From positions 1 through 64,000 of the forward strand of contig CAJUGD010000023.1 in assembly GCA_910586205.1 (NCBI GenBank): a stretch of 64,000 nucleotides of DNA, given 5' to 3'. The translations under genes were made by a program, and so were the position numbers. The stretch is from an uncultured Lachnospiraceae bacterium. Lineage in GTDB: Bacteria > Bacillota > Clostridia > Lachnospirales > Lachnospiraceae. The notes below the pieces were generated by a model. The model saw only the letters and a program-made list of their open reading frames with translations. It was not told the DNA's origin and searched no databases. Positions 9,029 through 16,505 of this stretch are shown piece by piece; positions within the stretch are counted from its first letter, which is position 1, and each line of letters starts with the position of its first letter.

Positions 9029-9260
9029 ATGCAAGGACCAAAAGGGGATACGTTCCAATACTTGCAACATCATTCCGAGGGAGATGTGAAGATGTTCATG
9101 GAGGAAATTAGGCGTTATTCTGTCATTACAGAACTTGATGAAATGGTGTTAAACCGCTTGATTAACCACATATTGATAGGCGAAGAAAGTTGATCGTCTG
9201 GATAGCCAGAACGGACATAGAACGCGGATTGCTTTCAACGGGAAGATGTGCTATACTGAT
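9029..9260 (+). pseudogene. Recombinase C-terminal remnant
   Basis: A 54-codon frame (9029-9193) encodes MFMEEIRRYSVITELDEMVL followed by NRLINHILIGE, the pattern seen near the C-terminus of large serine recombinases of Firmicutes conjugative and mobilisable elements. Homology seems to continue after the stop in another frame (KVDRLDSQNGHRTRIAFNGK), so a frameshift adds to the truncation. The catalytic domain is absent. It abuts the DUF4143 remnant at about 9022, marking a rearrangement junction and suggesting a mobile element once sat here. Confidence 0.5.
9229..9257 (+). promoter_or_regulatory. Candidate sigma-A promoter for the CPBP protease
   Basis: TTGCTT (9229-9234) and TATACT (9252-9257) are separated by 17 bases. 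The promoter lies within the recombinase remnant, 48 bases before the ATG at 9306. Confidence 0.6.
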
Positions 9261-9305
9261 TAGCAAACAAATCGATGATTCGGAGTTTGGCAAGGGATAC
9301 TTTGT

Positions 9306-10031
9306 ATGAATAAAATAGACACAAAAGGGCTTTTATTAAGAATTTTTGTACCTGCGGCAGTTTTAAGCTTGAGTTATTTGTTATTGGGGCATTTATGCAA
9401 TATACCGCATATACTGCTTTTTTGCATTTTAGGGACATTTACATTAGTACCTATGGAATTAGGAGTGATTATATCGGCAAGCAAAAAAGAATATGGGGCT
9501 TATTCTTTTAAAAGTGCATTTGCAGGACAGGAAAAGATTGCAGTTTGGAAAGTGTTAGGAATTGCATTTGTGTTCTTCGGGATTGCAGGCTTGCTGTCTG
9601 TTTTTGTTGGGCCTATTGAAAACCAAATATTTGCGGCAATGAGAAGCAATGTACTTGACAGTTTACCAATGGGCTTTGATTGGACAAATTTTGAATATAT
9701 GAAGTCATTTTCAAAACCAATATTGATTTTGACTTGTGTATATTATGGTATCTTTAATGTGCTGATTGGACCGATAACAGAAGAATTATATTTCAGAGGA
9801 TATTTAACATCTCATTATGAAAAGCAAAGTTGGCTTACTCCAATATTTATAGCTGTTTTGTTTTCACTCTATCATTTTTGGCTGCCTTTTAATAATGCAT
9901 TTCGTATATTAGCATTTATACCAGCTGTGTATGTGGCATATAAGAAAAAGAATTTGTACATAAGCATATATTTTCATTGCTTATGCAACTTGTTTTCAGC
10001 AGTAGGATTTGCATTGACTGTATTGGGATAA
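9306..10031 (+). CDS. CPBP family intramembrane metalloprotease
   Basis: This 241-residue integral membrane protein belongs to the CPBP (CAAX protease and bacteriocin-processing) family. The diagnostic motif EELYFRGYL (EExxxR) lies near residue 158, a conserved His follows in SLYHFWLPF, and another in FHCLCNLFSA. Members cleave proteins within the membrane; bacterial ones often give bacteriocin self-immunity or process signals. About seven hydrophobic segments are evident. AAGGGA at 9292-9297 is eight bases from ATG 9306. It is AT-rich and stands alone, so its substrate cannot be inferred. Confidence 0.85.
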   Translation: MNKIDTKGLLLRIFVPAAVLSLSYLLLGHLCNIPHILLFCILGTFTLVPMELGVIISASKKEYGAYSFKSAFAGQEKIAVWKVLGIAFVFFGIAGLLSVFVGPIENQIFAAMRSNVLDSLPMGFDWTNFEYMKSFSKPILILTCVYYGIFNVLIGPITEELYFRGYLTSHYEKQSWLTPIFIAVLFSLYHFWLPFNNAFRILAFIPAVYVAYKKKNLYISIYFHCLCNLFSAVGFALTVLG

Positions 10032-10122
10032 TACACTTTACCAAAATGAGGAGGAAGAAAGTAAAGAATACTGGGCGGCTGTTTTTATAGAAGGCGGATC
10101 TGGTAAAATCAGATGGAAAGCT

Positions 10123-10194
10123 GGATGAAAATAGTCTTACAAGCGAGCCTGACGTCTGTTTTCGTCCAGTTTTCTCCGCCCCGTGAACGGTAAC
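10123..10194 (-). repeat. Partial copy of a dispersed MITE-like repeat
   Basis: The reverse complement of this 72-base segment matches the left part of the 108-bp element at 16391-16498, with six differences by eye. It retains one terminus (GTTACCGTTCACGGGG on the minus strand) and most of the inner hairpin. The opposite terminus is not recognisable. Confidence 0.8.
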
Positions 10195-10456
10195 GGATAA
10201 ATCGCATTTATGGGAAGATAAATCTTGAAATACGGTGCTTTCCGTGATAAGATAGGATAAGGAAAATTAAAAAGTGCATAGCGCTGATGGAGGTGTTACC
10301 AGCACTACCACCAGCGTGACAAAGTGTTTTGCGAGAACACTAAGCCACATGGAGGCTATCCACTGCTATGCCATTTTATTATAATGTAAAAATGAGCATT
10401 AGACAAGATGAAAATGGTTAGGAGTTTATTTGAGTACGAAAAAAGTACAAAAATAT
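10195..10456. other. Non-coding stretch with short inverted repeats
   Basis: No gene is supported. AGTGTT (10323-10328) and AACACT (10336-10341) form a short perfect stem, embedded in GC-richer sequence that differs from the AT-rich flanks. It looks like residue of a mobile element. Confidence 0.35.
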
Positions 10457-10500
10457 GGCAAGGTGAAGTGTAAAAGCGGACACCTTGCCTTTTTCATTTT
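10457..10500 (+). terminator. Intrinsic terminator or attenuator
   Basis: GGCAAGGTG (10457-10465) pairs with CACCTTGCC (10481-10489), followed by TTTTTCATTTT. Just downstream, AAGGAGGGG (about 10525-10533) precedes a GTG at 10541 that opens only an eight-codon frame. A terminator directly before an intact binding site resembles the leader of an attenuated resistance gene whose coding part has been lost; that is inference. Confidence 0.6.
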
Positions 10501-10965
10501 CTTAAACCCAAAGGAAAATACAAGAAGGAGGGGATTTTAGTGCAGGTTCTCATAATCCAGTTATAGAAATTGTGTTCTAATAAAGGCATTAAAGAGTAGA
10601 TACATAGCAAATGAACAATAATTTCTGATTTAAAAAGAGTATAAAATTTGAACGCGCAGAAGCACTTTTTTTCTATAGTAAATCAGGAAGGCAAAAATTA
10701 CAGCAGTTTTATTAGGGATACATTCATTTCACACCGATTGCCAGATTCTTTTGAGGTCTGGCAGTGCACTTATTCAAATTTTAGTGCGGCAGAAAATGGA
10801 AGCAGCGTTACAAGTATCAGCCCATGTTGCCGAAAAATAAAGATATTTTACAAGACTTTTGAAAATCTTTGATTTATAATATCTTTTGGAATGTGCTTTT
10901 TCGCAGTCCAAGATTAACACGGTAAACCCGAGGGAAGCTTTGCAGATCAAAATGAACGCTTGCTA
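10501..10965. other. Non-coding stretch, probably decayed DNA
   Basis: A 74-codon frame (10648-10872, TTG start) lacks a binding site and resembles nothing I know, so I do not call it. The stretch is AT-rich and ends at the marR promoter. Confidence 0.35.
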
Positions 10966-11000
10966 TTGACATTTTTTCAAAAGCACGCTATCATTATGAT
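10966..11000 (+). promoter_or_regulatory. Promoter and candidate MarR operator
   Basis: TTGACA (10966-10971) and TATCAT (10989-10994) are 17 bases apart. The perfect palindrome ATCAT-T-ATGAT (10990-11000) overlaps the -10, a usual position for autorepression by MarR proteins. CAGGAGG (11004-11010) then precedes the marR ATG at 11019. Confidence 0.65.
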
Positions 11001-11018
11001 TATCAGGAGGGACAGACA

Positions 11019-11441
11019 ATGGAAAAGCCACAGGACTGCGGAATGCTGATCAAGCAAATTAACGACGAACTGTTAAAAAATGCTAACAATGCATTGCGAT
11101 TACAGAATATAACTTTGGCCCAGTTAGAGGTTCTGGATCAACTGAACCAAGCCCCAAAAGGACGGTATTCCCTAAAGGAACTAGAGCAGATTCTCCACGT
11201 AGCCCAGTCCACGGCAGCGGGAATCATTTCCCGGCTGGAGCAGAAGGGCTTTGTGGCGGGTTTTGGCGATGCAGCGGATCGGCGGATCAAGCAGGTACAA
11301 ATCACACCCGCAGGCGTGGAATGTATCCGCAGCGCCATGCACCACCGGGTCAAAGCCGAGGAACTGCTTCTTTCCAACCTGACAGAAGCCGAGCGGGACC
11401 TCTTTTATATACTCTTAAAAAAAGTGCGGGATTCCCTGTAA
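11019..11441 (+). CDS. MarR family transcriptional regulator
   Basis: This 140-residue protein has the MarR winged helix fold. The recognition region is YSLKELEQILHVAQSTAAGI followed by ISRLEQKGFV, and the wing carries DAADRRIKQVQITPAG with the conserved Asp-Arg pair. MarR proteins bind as dimers to palindromes and usually release DNA on binding small phenolic or drug-like ligands. It precedes a MATE exporter by 90 bases on the same strand and probably controls itself and that pump through the palindrome in its promoter. The GC content of this pair is clearly higher than that of the flanking DNA, which suggests joint transfer. Confidence 0.9.
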   Translation: MEKPQDCGMLIKQINDELLKNANNALRLQNITLAQLEVLDQLNQAPKGRYSLKELEQILHVAQSTAAGIISRLEQKGFVAGFGDAADRRIKQVQITPAGVECIRSAMHHRVKAEELLLSNLTEAERDLFYILLKKVRDSL

Positions 11442-11442
11442 A

Positions 11443-11468
11443 GCTGCCGCCGCAATTTAGCGGCGGCA
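11443..11468 (+). other. Strong hairpin between marR and the MATE gene
   Basis: CTGCCGCCGC (11443-11452) and GCGGCGGCAG (11459-11468) form a perfect ten-base stem with an ATTTA-type loop. No T-run follows, so it is more likely an mRNA-stabilising or partially terminating structure that sets the ratio of the two products. Confidence 0.6.
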
Positions 11469-11531
11469 GGATTCGGCTCAAATAAATAGTAAGCTATTAA
11501 AAGCATCCTATTGAATTAAGGAGGAACCACA

Positions 11532-12920
11532 ATGATCAAGACAAATACAATGGAAGTTTTTGAAAAAGCGCCTGTTCCGAAGGCCGTACTGAAAAATGCG
11601 ATCCCCGCCATGGCAGCTATGCTGATGGTGCTGATCTACAACTTGGCGGACACCTTTTTCATTGGCCAGACCCATAATGACATTCTGGTGGCAGCGGTAT
11701 CCCTGGCCACGCCGGTCTTTCTCATCTTCATGGCGGTGGGAACGGTGTTTGGCATTGGCGGCACTTCGGTGATCTCCCGTGCCTTTGGACAGGGACGGCA
11801 AGAGTACGCAAAAAAGGTGTGTGCTTTCTGTCTGTGGAGCTGCATGGCGGTAGGGTTTGTGATGTCTGCCGGATTCCTGCTTTTTATGGAGCAGATTCTG
11901 ACCTTGATCGGAGCCAGCGCGGACACCTGGGAACCGGCAAAAACCTACTTAACTATCGTTGCCTTGGGCGGTCCTTTCGTTCTGATCTCCAACTGCTACT
12001 CTAATATCCTCCGGGCGGAGGGCCAGCCCAATAAGGCGATGGTGGGTCAGGTTTTGGGAAATCTGCTCAATGTAGTCCTGGATCCCCTTATGATTCTGAC
12101 CTTCCGCTGGGGGATTGCAGGGGCGGCGGTTGCCACTGTCATTGGAAACGGAGTGGGAGCCGGGTACTATATCCTCTACTACCTCCGGGGACAGTCGAAT
12201 CTCAGCATTCACATCCGGGACTTTTCTGTAAAGGATAAGATTTGCGCCAACGTGCTGGCCATTGGCATTCCCGCCTCTCTGGGCTCTCTCCTGATGAGCG
12301 TGTCACAGATCGTGGTCAACGCCCGGATGGCGGGCTACAGCGACATGGCTGTGGCGGGAATGGGGGTGGCCATGAAGGTTACCATGATTACCGGCATGGT
12401 CTGTATTGGCTTCGGCCAGGGAGTCCAGCCGTTACTTGGCTACTGCGTGGGGGCAAAGCTGTGGGAGCGGTTCAAGAAGATCATGCGCTTTTCTGTCCTC
12501 TTTGCTCTGGCTCTCAGCACTGTCATGACCGGGCTGTGCTATTTGCTCCGGGACTCTGTCATCCGGGTGTTCCTGACCGATACGGCTTCCTTTGATTATG
12601 CAATCACTTTCACCAACATCCTGCTGACCACCAGTTTTCTGTTCGGCGTGTTCTACGTGCTGACCAATGCGCTCCAGGCCATGGGGGCGGCGGTGCAGGC
12701 TCTCATTATCAATCTCAGCCGCCAGGGAATCATTTATATCCCGGCTCTGTTCATTCTGCAAGCTGCCATGGAGGCTAACGGGCTGGCCTGGGCGCAGCCG
12801 GTGGCTGATTTGCTCTCCACTGCGCTGGTGGCAGTGCTGTACTTATGGACTTCCCGAAAAAGGATGGCAGAACCGGAACCCTTCGGTGAAAACAATTTGA
12901 TTTCTGCCGGTTCCTTTTAA
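11532..12920 (+). CDS. MATE family multidrug efflux transporter
   Basis: This 462-residue protein has about twelve membrane segments and the fold of Na+/H+-coupled MATE exporters: VLIYNLADTFFIGQTHNDIL near the N-terminus and the symmetric SQIVVNARMAGYSDMAVAGM at the start of the second half. The length is normal. It probably exports cationic drugs or dyes under control of the upstream MarR protein. AAGGAGG ten bases before ATG 11532 supports the start. A strong terminator follows the gene. Confidence 0.92.
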   Translation: MIKTNTMEVFEKAPVPKAVLKNAIPAMAAMLMVLIYNLADTFFIGQTHNDILVAAVSLATPVFLIFMAVGTVFGIGGTSVISRAFGQGRQEYAKKVCAFCLWSCMAVGFVMSAGFLLFMEQILTLIGASADTWEPAKTYLTIVALGGPFVLISNCYSNILRAEGQPNKAMVGQVLGNLLNVVLDPLMILTFRWGIAGAAVATVIGNGVGAGYYILYYLRGQSNLSIHIRDFSVKDKICANVLAIGIPASLGSLLMSVSQIVVNARMAGYSDMAVAGMGVAMKVTMITGMVCIGFGQGVQPLLGYCVGAKLWERFKKIMRFSVLFALALSTVMTGLCYLLRDSVIRVFLTDTASFDYAITFTNILLTTSFLFGVFYVLTNALQAMGAAVQALIINLSRQGIIYIPALFILQAAMEANGLAWAQPVADLLSTALVAVLYLWTSRKRMAEPEPFGENNLISAGSF

Positions 12921-12950
12921 GATGTTTTGAGTTCGGCATCTATTTCTTTC

Positions 12951-13000
12951 AAAACAGGACAGAAAAAAGTAAGGACTTTTTTGCTGTCCTGTTTTTGGGT
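12951..13000 (+). terminator. Intrinsic terminator after the MATE gene
   Basis: AAAACAGGACAG (12951-12962) pairs with CTGTCCTGTTTT (12984-12995), with a nested AAAAAAGT/ACTTTTTT stem. The arms carry A/T runs on both sides, so it may also serve the convergent GH18 gene. Confidence 0.85.
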
Positions 13001-13074
13001 GAAAATATTTTTGAAAAATTTGCGCTGAACAACAAATCCCTGCAAACTACGCAAAACAAAGCGCATTTTGTACA

Positions 13075-14220
13075 TTACCCATAGTTCCCTCTCTCAACAA
13101 CAAACATTTCTTCAAGCAAAAGCCAGTTGGCCCGAAAATACCGCATCAACTGCCAATATCCTACTCCGCTCAGCCCCTTTTCTTTGACCAGATCAAACTT
13201 TGCCTTGATGCTTCTCACGTCTTCAAACCACACCTCATGAAGAATCCCATACTGCCAATACCGGAAATAGGGTGACATGGCAGTCTCGTCAAATCGAATC
13301 TCCACTCCATGGTCAATGGCAAGCTGCACTGCCTCCTGGGTTCCTAAGGTAGTTGCCTTTGTGGTTCCCCGCACATAGGGCAGGGGCCAGTCATACCCAT
13401 AATTAGGGATCCCCAGGCTGATCTTGTTTGCCGGAATCTCTGTCAGCGCATACTCTGCCACCCGCCGTACCATGTTAATGGGAGCTACTGCCATGGGAGG
13501 GCCATATGTATACCCCCACTCATACGTCATCAGCATCACCCGGTTGGCCGCTTCACCCAAAAGCCTGTAATCCATTCCCTCATACAACAGCCCGGTCTGA
13601 TTCCTGGAGGTCTTAGGAGCCAAGGCCACGCTCACAGGATATCCGAAAAGGTTCATCACCTGAGCGGCAAAGTCCACAAACCTTGCAAATGCCTCTCTGT
13701 CAATGGCCTGGACATACTCAAAATCAATATCCAGCCCGCCGTATCCCATCCGGTTCATCACACTCCCCAGCTCCCACAAAAGCTTTTCCTGCATGTCACG
13801 GTTCTGCACTAAGGCTGTCACCAGATTATTGTTAAAATGCCCGTCGCTTCCTAACGGCGTCAGGGTCAGTACCGGCCTTACCCCCTGTCTTTTTGCCGCT
13901 GCAATGATCCATTCCTCATTTTTCATTGGAGGCACCAGATCCCCGTCCATGGTAAACCCATAAGAAAAAATATAAATTGCTGTCAGCCAGGGCAGCGTGC
14001 TTTCCAGCACATCATTCTGAATATAAGGATAAGCGTATCCGCTTACATAGAGGGGCGTTCTCTGACCCTCCCTTCCTCCCCGGATAAAAAGAGCCTGGCC
14101 AACGGCCAGGCGATAAGGATATTGAATCTGGTTATCATAAAGCAATACGTCTACCGGAATCCCCATAAAGGAGGCAATCCGATCCACGTTATCCCCTTCT
14201 TTCACTACATAAATCTGCAT
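13075..14220 (-). CDS. LysM-GH18 glycosyl hydrolase (SleL/YaaH-like)
   Basis: This 381-residue protein has one N-terminal LysM domain (about residues 1-45, beginning MQIYVVKEGDNVDRIAS) and a glycoside hydrolase family 18 barrel. The catalytic motif GGLDIDFEYV supplies the Glu acid. This layout is that of SleL/YaaH, a spore cortex N-acetylglucosaminidase active on fragmented cortex during germination; no signal peptide is present, as is common for spore-deposited enzymes. The start at 14220 follows AGGAG by nine bases; a longer frame to 14277 has no good site. It suggests a spore-forming lineage, in keeping with the Csp-like protease at 61448. Confidence 0.85.
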   Translation of the reverse strand: MQIYVVKEGDNVDRIASFMGIPVDVLLYDNQIQYPYRLAVGQALFIRGGREGQRTPLYVSGYAYPYIQNDVLESTLPWLTAIYIFSYGFTMDGDLVPPMKNEEWIIAAAKRQGVRPVLTLTPLGSDGHFNNNLVTALVQNRDMQEKLLWELGSVMNRMGYGGLDIDFEYVQAIDREAFARFVDFAAQVMNLFGYPVSVALAPKTSRNQTGLLYEGMDYRLLGEAANRVMLMTYEWGYTYGPPMAVAPINMVRRVAEYALTEIPANKISLGIPNYGYDWPLPYVRGTTKATTLGTQEAVQLAIDHGVEIRFDETAMSPYFRYWQYGILHEVWFEDVRSIKAKFDLVKEKGLSGVGYWQLMRYFRANWLLLEEMFVVERGNYG

Positions 14221-14311
14221 CTGCCACTGCTCCTGCACACCCTTTGTCTCAATATATGCAGATTGGCATCCTTTCATGAACTATCCCCACAGACGGAAAG
14301 CTTTATCCCTT

Positions 14312-14887
14312 TTACAGTCCGGTTGTATTCTTCCGGCTTCCCTTCATTGCGCGGAAAATCCCGGATGCTTCCATGTTCTTAGCAATGCTGTAAAAAATCA
14401 GAGAATTAATGGGCCACATGATCAGATTCTTCTGCACCCGCAGCCAGAACATCTGCAGAAATGCGTTGCCGTACATTAGGGTCAGCCAGTATGTACCTAA
14501 AAGCATATTGCAGATCACGGACACCAACAGCTCTGCGGCAAGAACCCGCCGAAAGGTTATGGTCTTTTTATAATATAAAATACCATAGATCACCCCTGCC
14601 AGCATGGCTCCAAAGGTCCACCCCGGGAAATACGGCCCTGTAGGCTTTATCAAATACTTAAGGATATCCAGGGCTCCTCCAAAAGCTCCTCCCACCACCG
14701 GCCCAAACAAATAGTATACAATCTGATTGGCAATGGTGGAAAAACCGATTTTTAGGGTTTCCCCCAGTTCCAGGGTCAGGTATCCCAGAACAACGGACAC
14801 GGCACCTAACATTCCGGTCAGTGTGATGGTTCGCACATACTTAAACTCATTGTACGAATCGGTAAACAAAGTTGCTAATTTTCTCAT
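14312..14887 (-). CDS. folT: Folate-type ECF transporter S component
   Basis: This 191-residue membrane protein with about six hydrophobic segments resembles FolT, the substrate-capture component of energy-coupling factor folate importers. Characteristic stretches are LTLELGETLKIGFSTIANQI and FGPVVGGAFGGALDILKYLI. The shared energising module is not in this window. ATG 14887 follows AAAGGAGG; the frame extends upstream through leader RNA, not protein. The leader contains a candidate tetrahydrofolate riboswitch and a hairpin that can mask this ribosome binding site, so expression probably falls when folate is plentiful. Confidence 0.88.
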   Translation of the reverse strand: MRKLATLFTDSYNEFKYVRTITLTGMLGAVSVVLGYLTLELGETLKIGFSTIANQIVYYLFGPVVGGAFGGALDILKYLIKPTGPYFPGWTFGAMLAGVIYGILYYKKTITFRRVLAAELLVSVICNMLLGTYWLTLMYGNAFLQMFWLRVQKNLIMWPINSLIFYSIAKNMEASGIFRAMKGSRKNTTGL

Positions 14888-14891
14888 AAAA

Positions 14892-14928
14892 ATTACCTCC
14901 TTTGCAGACCTCTCGCGGCACAAAGGAG
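14892..14928 (-). promoter_or_regulatory. Shine-Dalgarno-masking hairpin of folT
   Basis: On the minus strand CTCCTTTG (14928-14921) can pair perfectly with CAAAGGAG (14904-14897), which contains the folT ribosome binding site. Upstream at 14954-14939 is a near copy of the masked segment, 14 of 16 bases alike, which could compete for the same anti-SD strand. Confidence 0.7.
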
Positions 14929-14950
14929 ATAATAAGCCATTACCCTCTTT

Positions 14951-15050
14951 GCAGCGGGATGCGGACTGTGAACCGCAAGGGCAGATTTCTCCCTTTTCGT
15001 CCGGATGGCAACTCCCCGTCCACCCGGCACTTAAGGAACCGTCCAAAATG
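14951..15050 (-). ncRNA. Candidate tetrahydrofolate (THF) riboswitch
   Basis: Read on the minus strand, the folT leader has the ordered landmarks of class I THF riboswitches: TTAAGTG, a hairpin closed by CCGG, GGACGAA, and near the 3' end GCGGTTC...GCATCC. The position directly upstream of folT is the classic one. The outer helix could not be paired fully by eye, so the fold should be tested with a covariance model. Confidence 0.7.
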
Positions 15051-15239
15051 TGAAATTCATTTTTGGACAATTCCTAACGCACACAGACCTACTCTGCTTT
15101 TCTATATTATTTTTTGATACGCGGATCAGTATAGCACAGATCCGAAAAATAAGGAAGACCCAATTTATTCAGAACGCAGGTCTGCAGAATTCAGATCCAC
15201 TGCCTTAACATATTTGGGAGTATGACCGTTGAATTTTAG

Positions 15240-15280
15240 AAAAAAGTCCTGCGGCCTGGCATTCATATCAGCCAGGCCGC
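15240..15280 (-). terminator. Intrinsic terminator of the mrp gene
   Basis: GCGGCCTGGC (15251-15260) and GCCAGGCCGC (15271-15280) form a perfect ten-base stem. On the minus strand it is followed within five bases by TTTTTTC. It rules out the 66-codon frame at 15165-15365 as a gene. Confidence 0.85.
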
Positions 15281-15365
15281 ATTCGTCAAATACCCGCGCA
15301 GGCAAGGTGATGGATGATTGCCTGCGGATATAAAAGTCAATAGAAAAAAGATATGCCAAAGGCAA

Positions 15366-16211
15366 TTACAATGCCAGCAATTTGTCTGCCGCTTCATCCA
15401 TCCAGGATTCGTTAAGGTATTCAATGGTTCCTGCGTCTACATGTTCAGCAATGGCCGGAGTGATGGGCAGCTTAGCCAGGACAGGCAGGTCAAATTCCTT
15501 TGCGATCTCGTCAATGTGGCTTTCACCGAATACGGAGATCCGCTTTTTGCAGTCAGGACATTCCAGATAGCTCATGTTTTCCACCAGGCCCACAATGGGG
15601 ATATCCATCTTTTTGGCCATATTCACGGCCTTGGACACAATCATGGAAACCAGCTCCTGGGGGGAGGTTACGATAATAATCCCGTCTACAGGCAGAGACT
15701 GAAATACAGTCAGGGGCACGTCCCCGGTTCCGGGAGGCATATCCACAAACATATAGTCAACCTTATCCCATACGGCTTCCTGCCAGAACTGCTTTACGGC
15801 TCCTGCAATGACCGGACCTCTCCAGATGACCGGGTCTGTGTCATGGTCCAAAAGCAGGTTGGCGGACATAATGTCAATGCCAGTGGCTGTGGTGGCCGGA
15901 ACCATCAGCCCTTCAGGGGTTACGCTGACGCCGTCAGTGCCTAAGCCAAAGGCTTTGGGAATGGACGGGCCGGTAATATCAGCGTCTAAGATTGCGGTGT
16001 GCCTGCCTTTGGCGTTCATCTTGACAGCCAAAAGAGAGGTGACTAAGGATTTGCCCACGCCGCCTTTACCGCTTACAATGCCGATGACCTTTCCGACAGA
16101 ACTGGCTGGATTTAACGGTTCTAAAAAGCTGGTACGCTCTGCGGTGCGGCTGCTGCAGCTTTCACTGCAGGAGCTGCAGTCGTGAGTGCAGTTTGCACTT
16201 GCTTCACTCAT
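15366..16211 (-). CDS. Mrp/NBP35 family iron-sulfur carrier ATPase
   Basis: This 281-residue P-loop ATPase belongs to the Mrp/ApbC/NBP35 group that carries Fe-S clusters to apoproteins. The deviant Walker A is SGKGGVGKSLVTSLLA (about residues 44-59). A cysteine-rich N-terminus, CTHDCSSCSESC, resembles the cluster-binding extension of NBP35-type members, and YLECPDCKKRI holds the conserved CxxC that bridges two subunits. CGGAGG precedes the ATG. Transcription runs away from the sortase gene and ends at the terminator at 15240. Confidence 0.9.
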   Translation of the reverse strand: MSEASANCTHDCSSCSESCSSRTAERTSFLEPLNPASSVGKVIGIVSGKGGVGKSLVTSLLAVKMNAKGRHTAILDADITGPSIPKAFGLGTDGVSVTPEGLMVPATTATGIDIMSANLLLDHDTDPVIWRGPVIAGAVKQFWQEAVWDKVDYMFVDMPPGTGDVPLTVFQSLPVDGIIIVTSPQELVSMIVSKAVNMAKKMDIPIVGLVENMSYLECPDCKKRISVFGESHIDEIAKEFDLPVLAKLPITPAIAEHVDAGTIEYLNESWMDEAADKLLAL

Positions 16212-16348
16212 GTGAAATTCCTCCGATTTTCTGCTGATCTATTGACAGCTTTTGCTTTATAGTTCAGGATAATCAGCACATTTCCTGTGCTTTTATAAGG
16301 ATACCACATTTAAATGAAAAGGAAAAGCCTTTTGGATAATATTTTTAC

Positions 16349-16377
16349 TTGCATATAAAGGCAGAACGCGGTATCAT
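16349..16377 (+). promoter_or_regulatory. Sigma-A-like promoter for sortase B
   Basis: TTGCAT (16349-16354) and TATCAT (16372-16377) are 17 bases apart. The transcript would begin just before the repeat at 16391, which would therefore be transcribed as leader RNA. The -10 context AACGCGGTAT recurs at the Nudix gene promoter (59142-59170). Confidence 0.6.
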
Positions 16378-16390
16378 GAAAGAAAAGATA

Positions 16391-16498
16391 GTTACAGTTC
16401 ACGGGGCGGGGAAAATTGGACGAAAACAGACGTCAAGCTTGCTTGTAAGACTATTTTCGTCCCGTGTTCCACATCGGGTGTCCACCCTGAACAGTAAC
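16391..16498 (+). repeat. MITE-like element with terminal inverted repeats
   Basis: The element is bounded by GTTACAGTTCA (16391-16401) and TGAACAGTAAC (16488-16498), which are inverted repeats with one mismatch. Inside, GGACGAAAACAG (16418-16429) pairs with CTATTTTCGTCC (16451-16462) with one mismatch. A partial inverted copy lies at 10123-10194. It has no coding capacity and sits in the 5' leader of sortase B. Confidence 0.75.
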
Positions 16499-16505
16499 AA
16501 GAGAT

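Noticed and set aside
10648..10872. 74-codon frame before marR
   Set aside because: TTG start, no ribosome binding site, no recognisable family, and in decayed DNA.
15165..15365. 66-codon minus-strand frame directly after mrp
   Set aside because: It starts with TTG without a binding site and runs through the perfect mrp terminator hairpin at 15251-15280.
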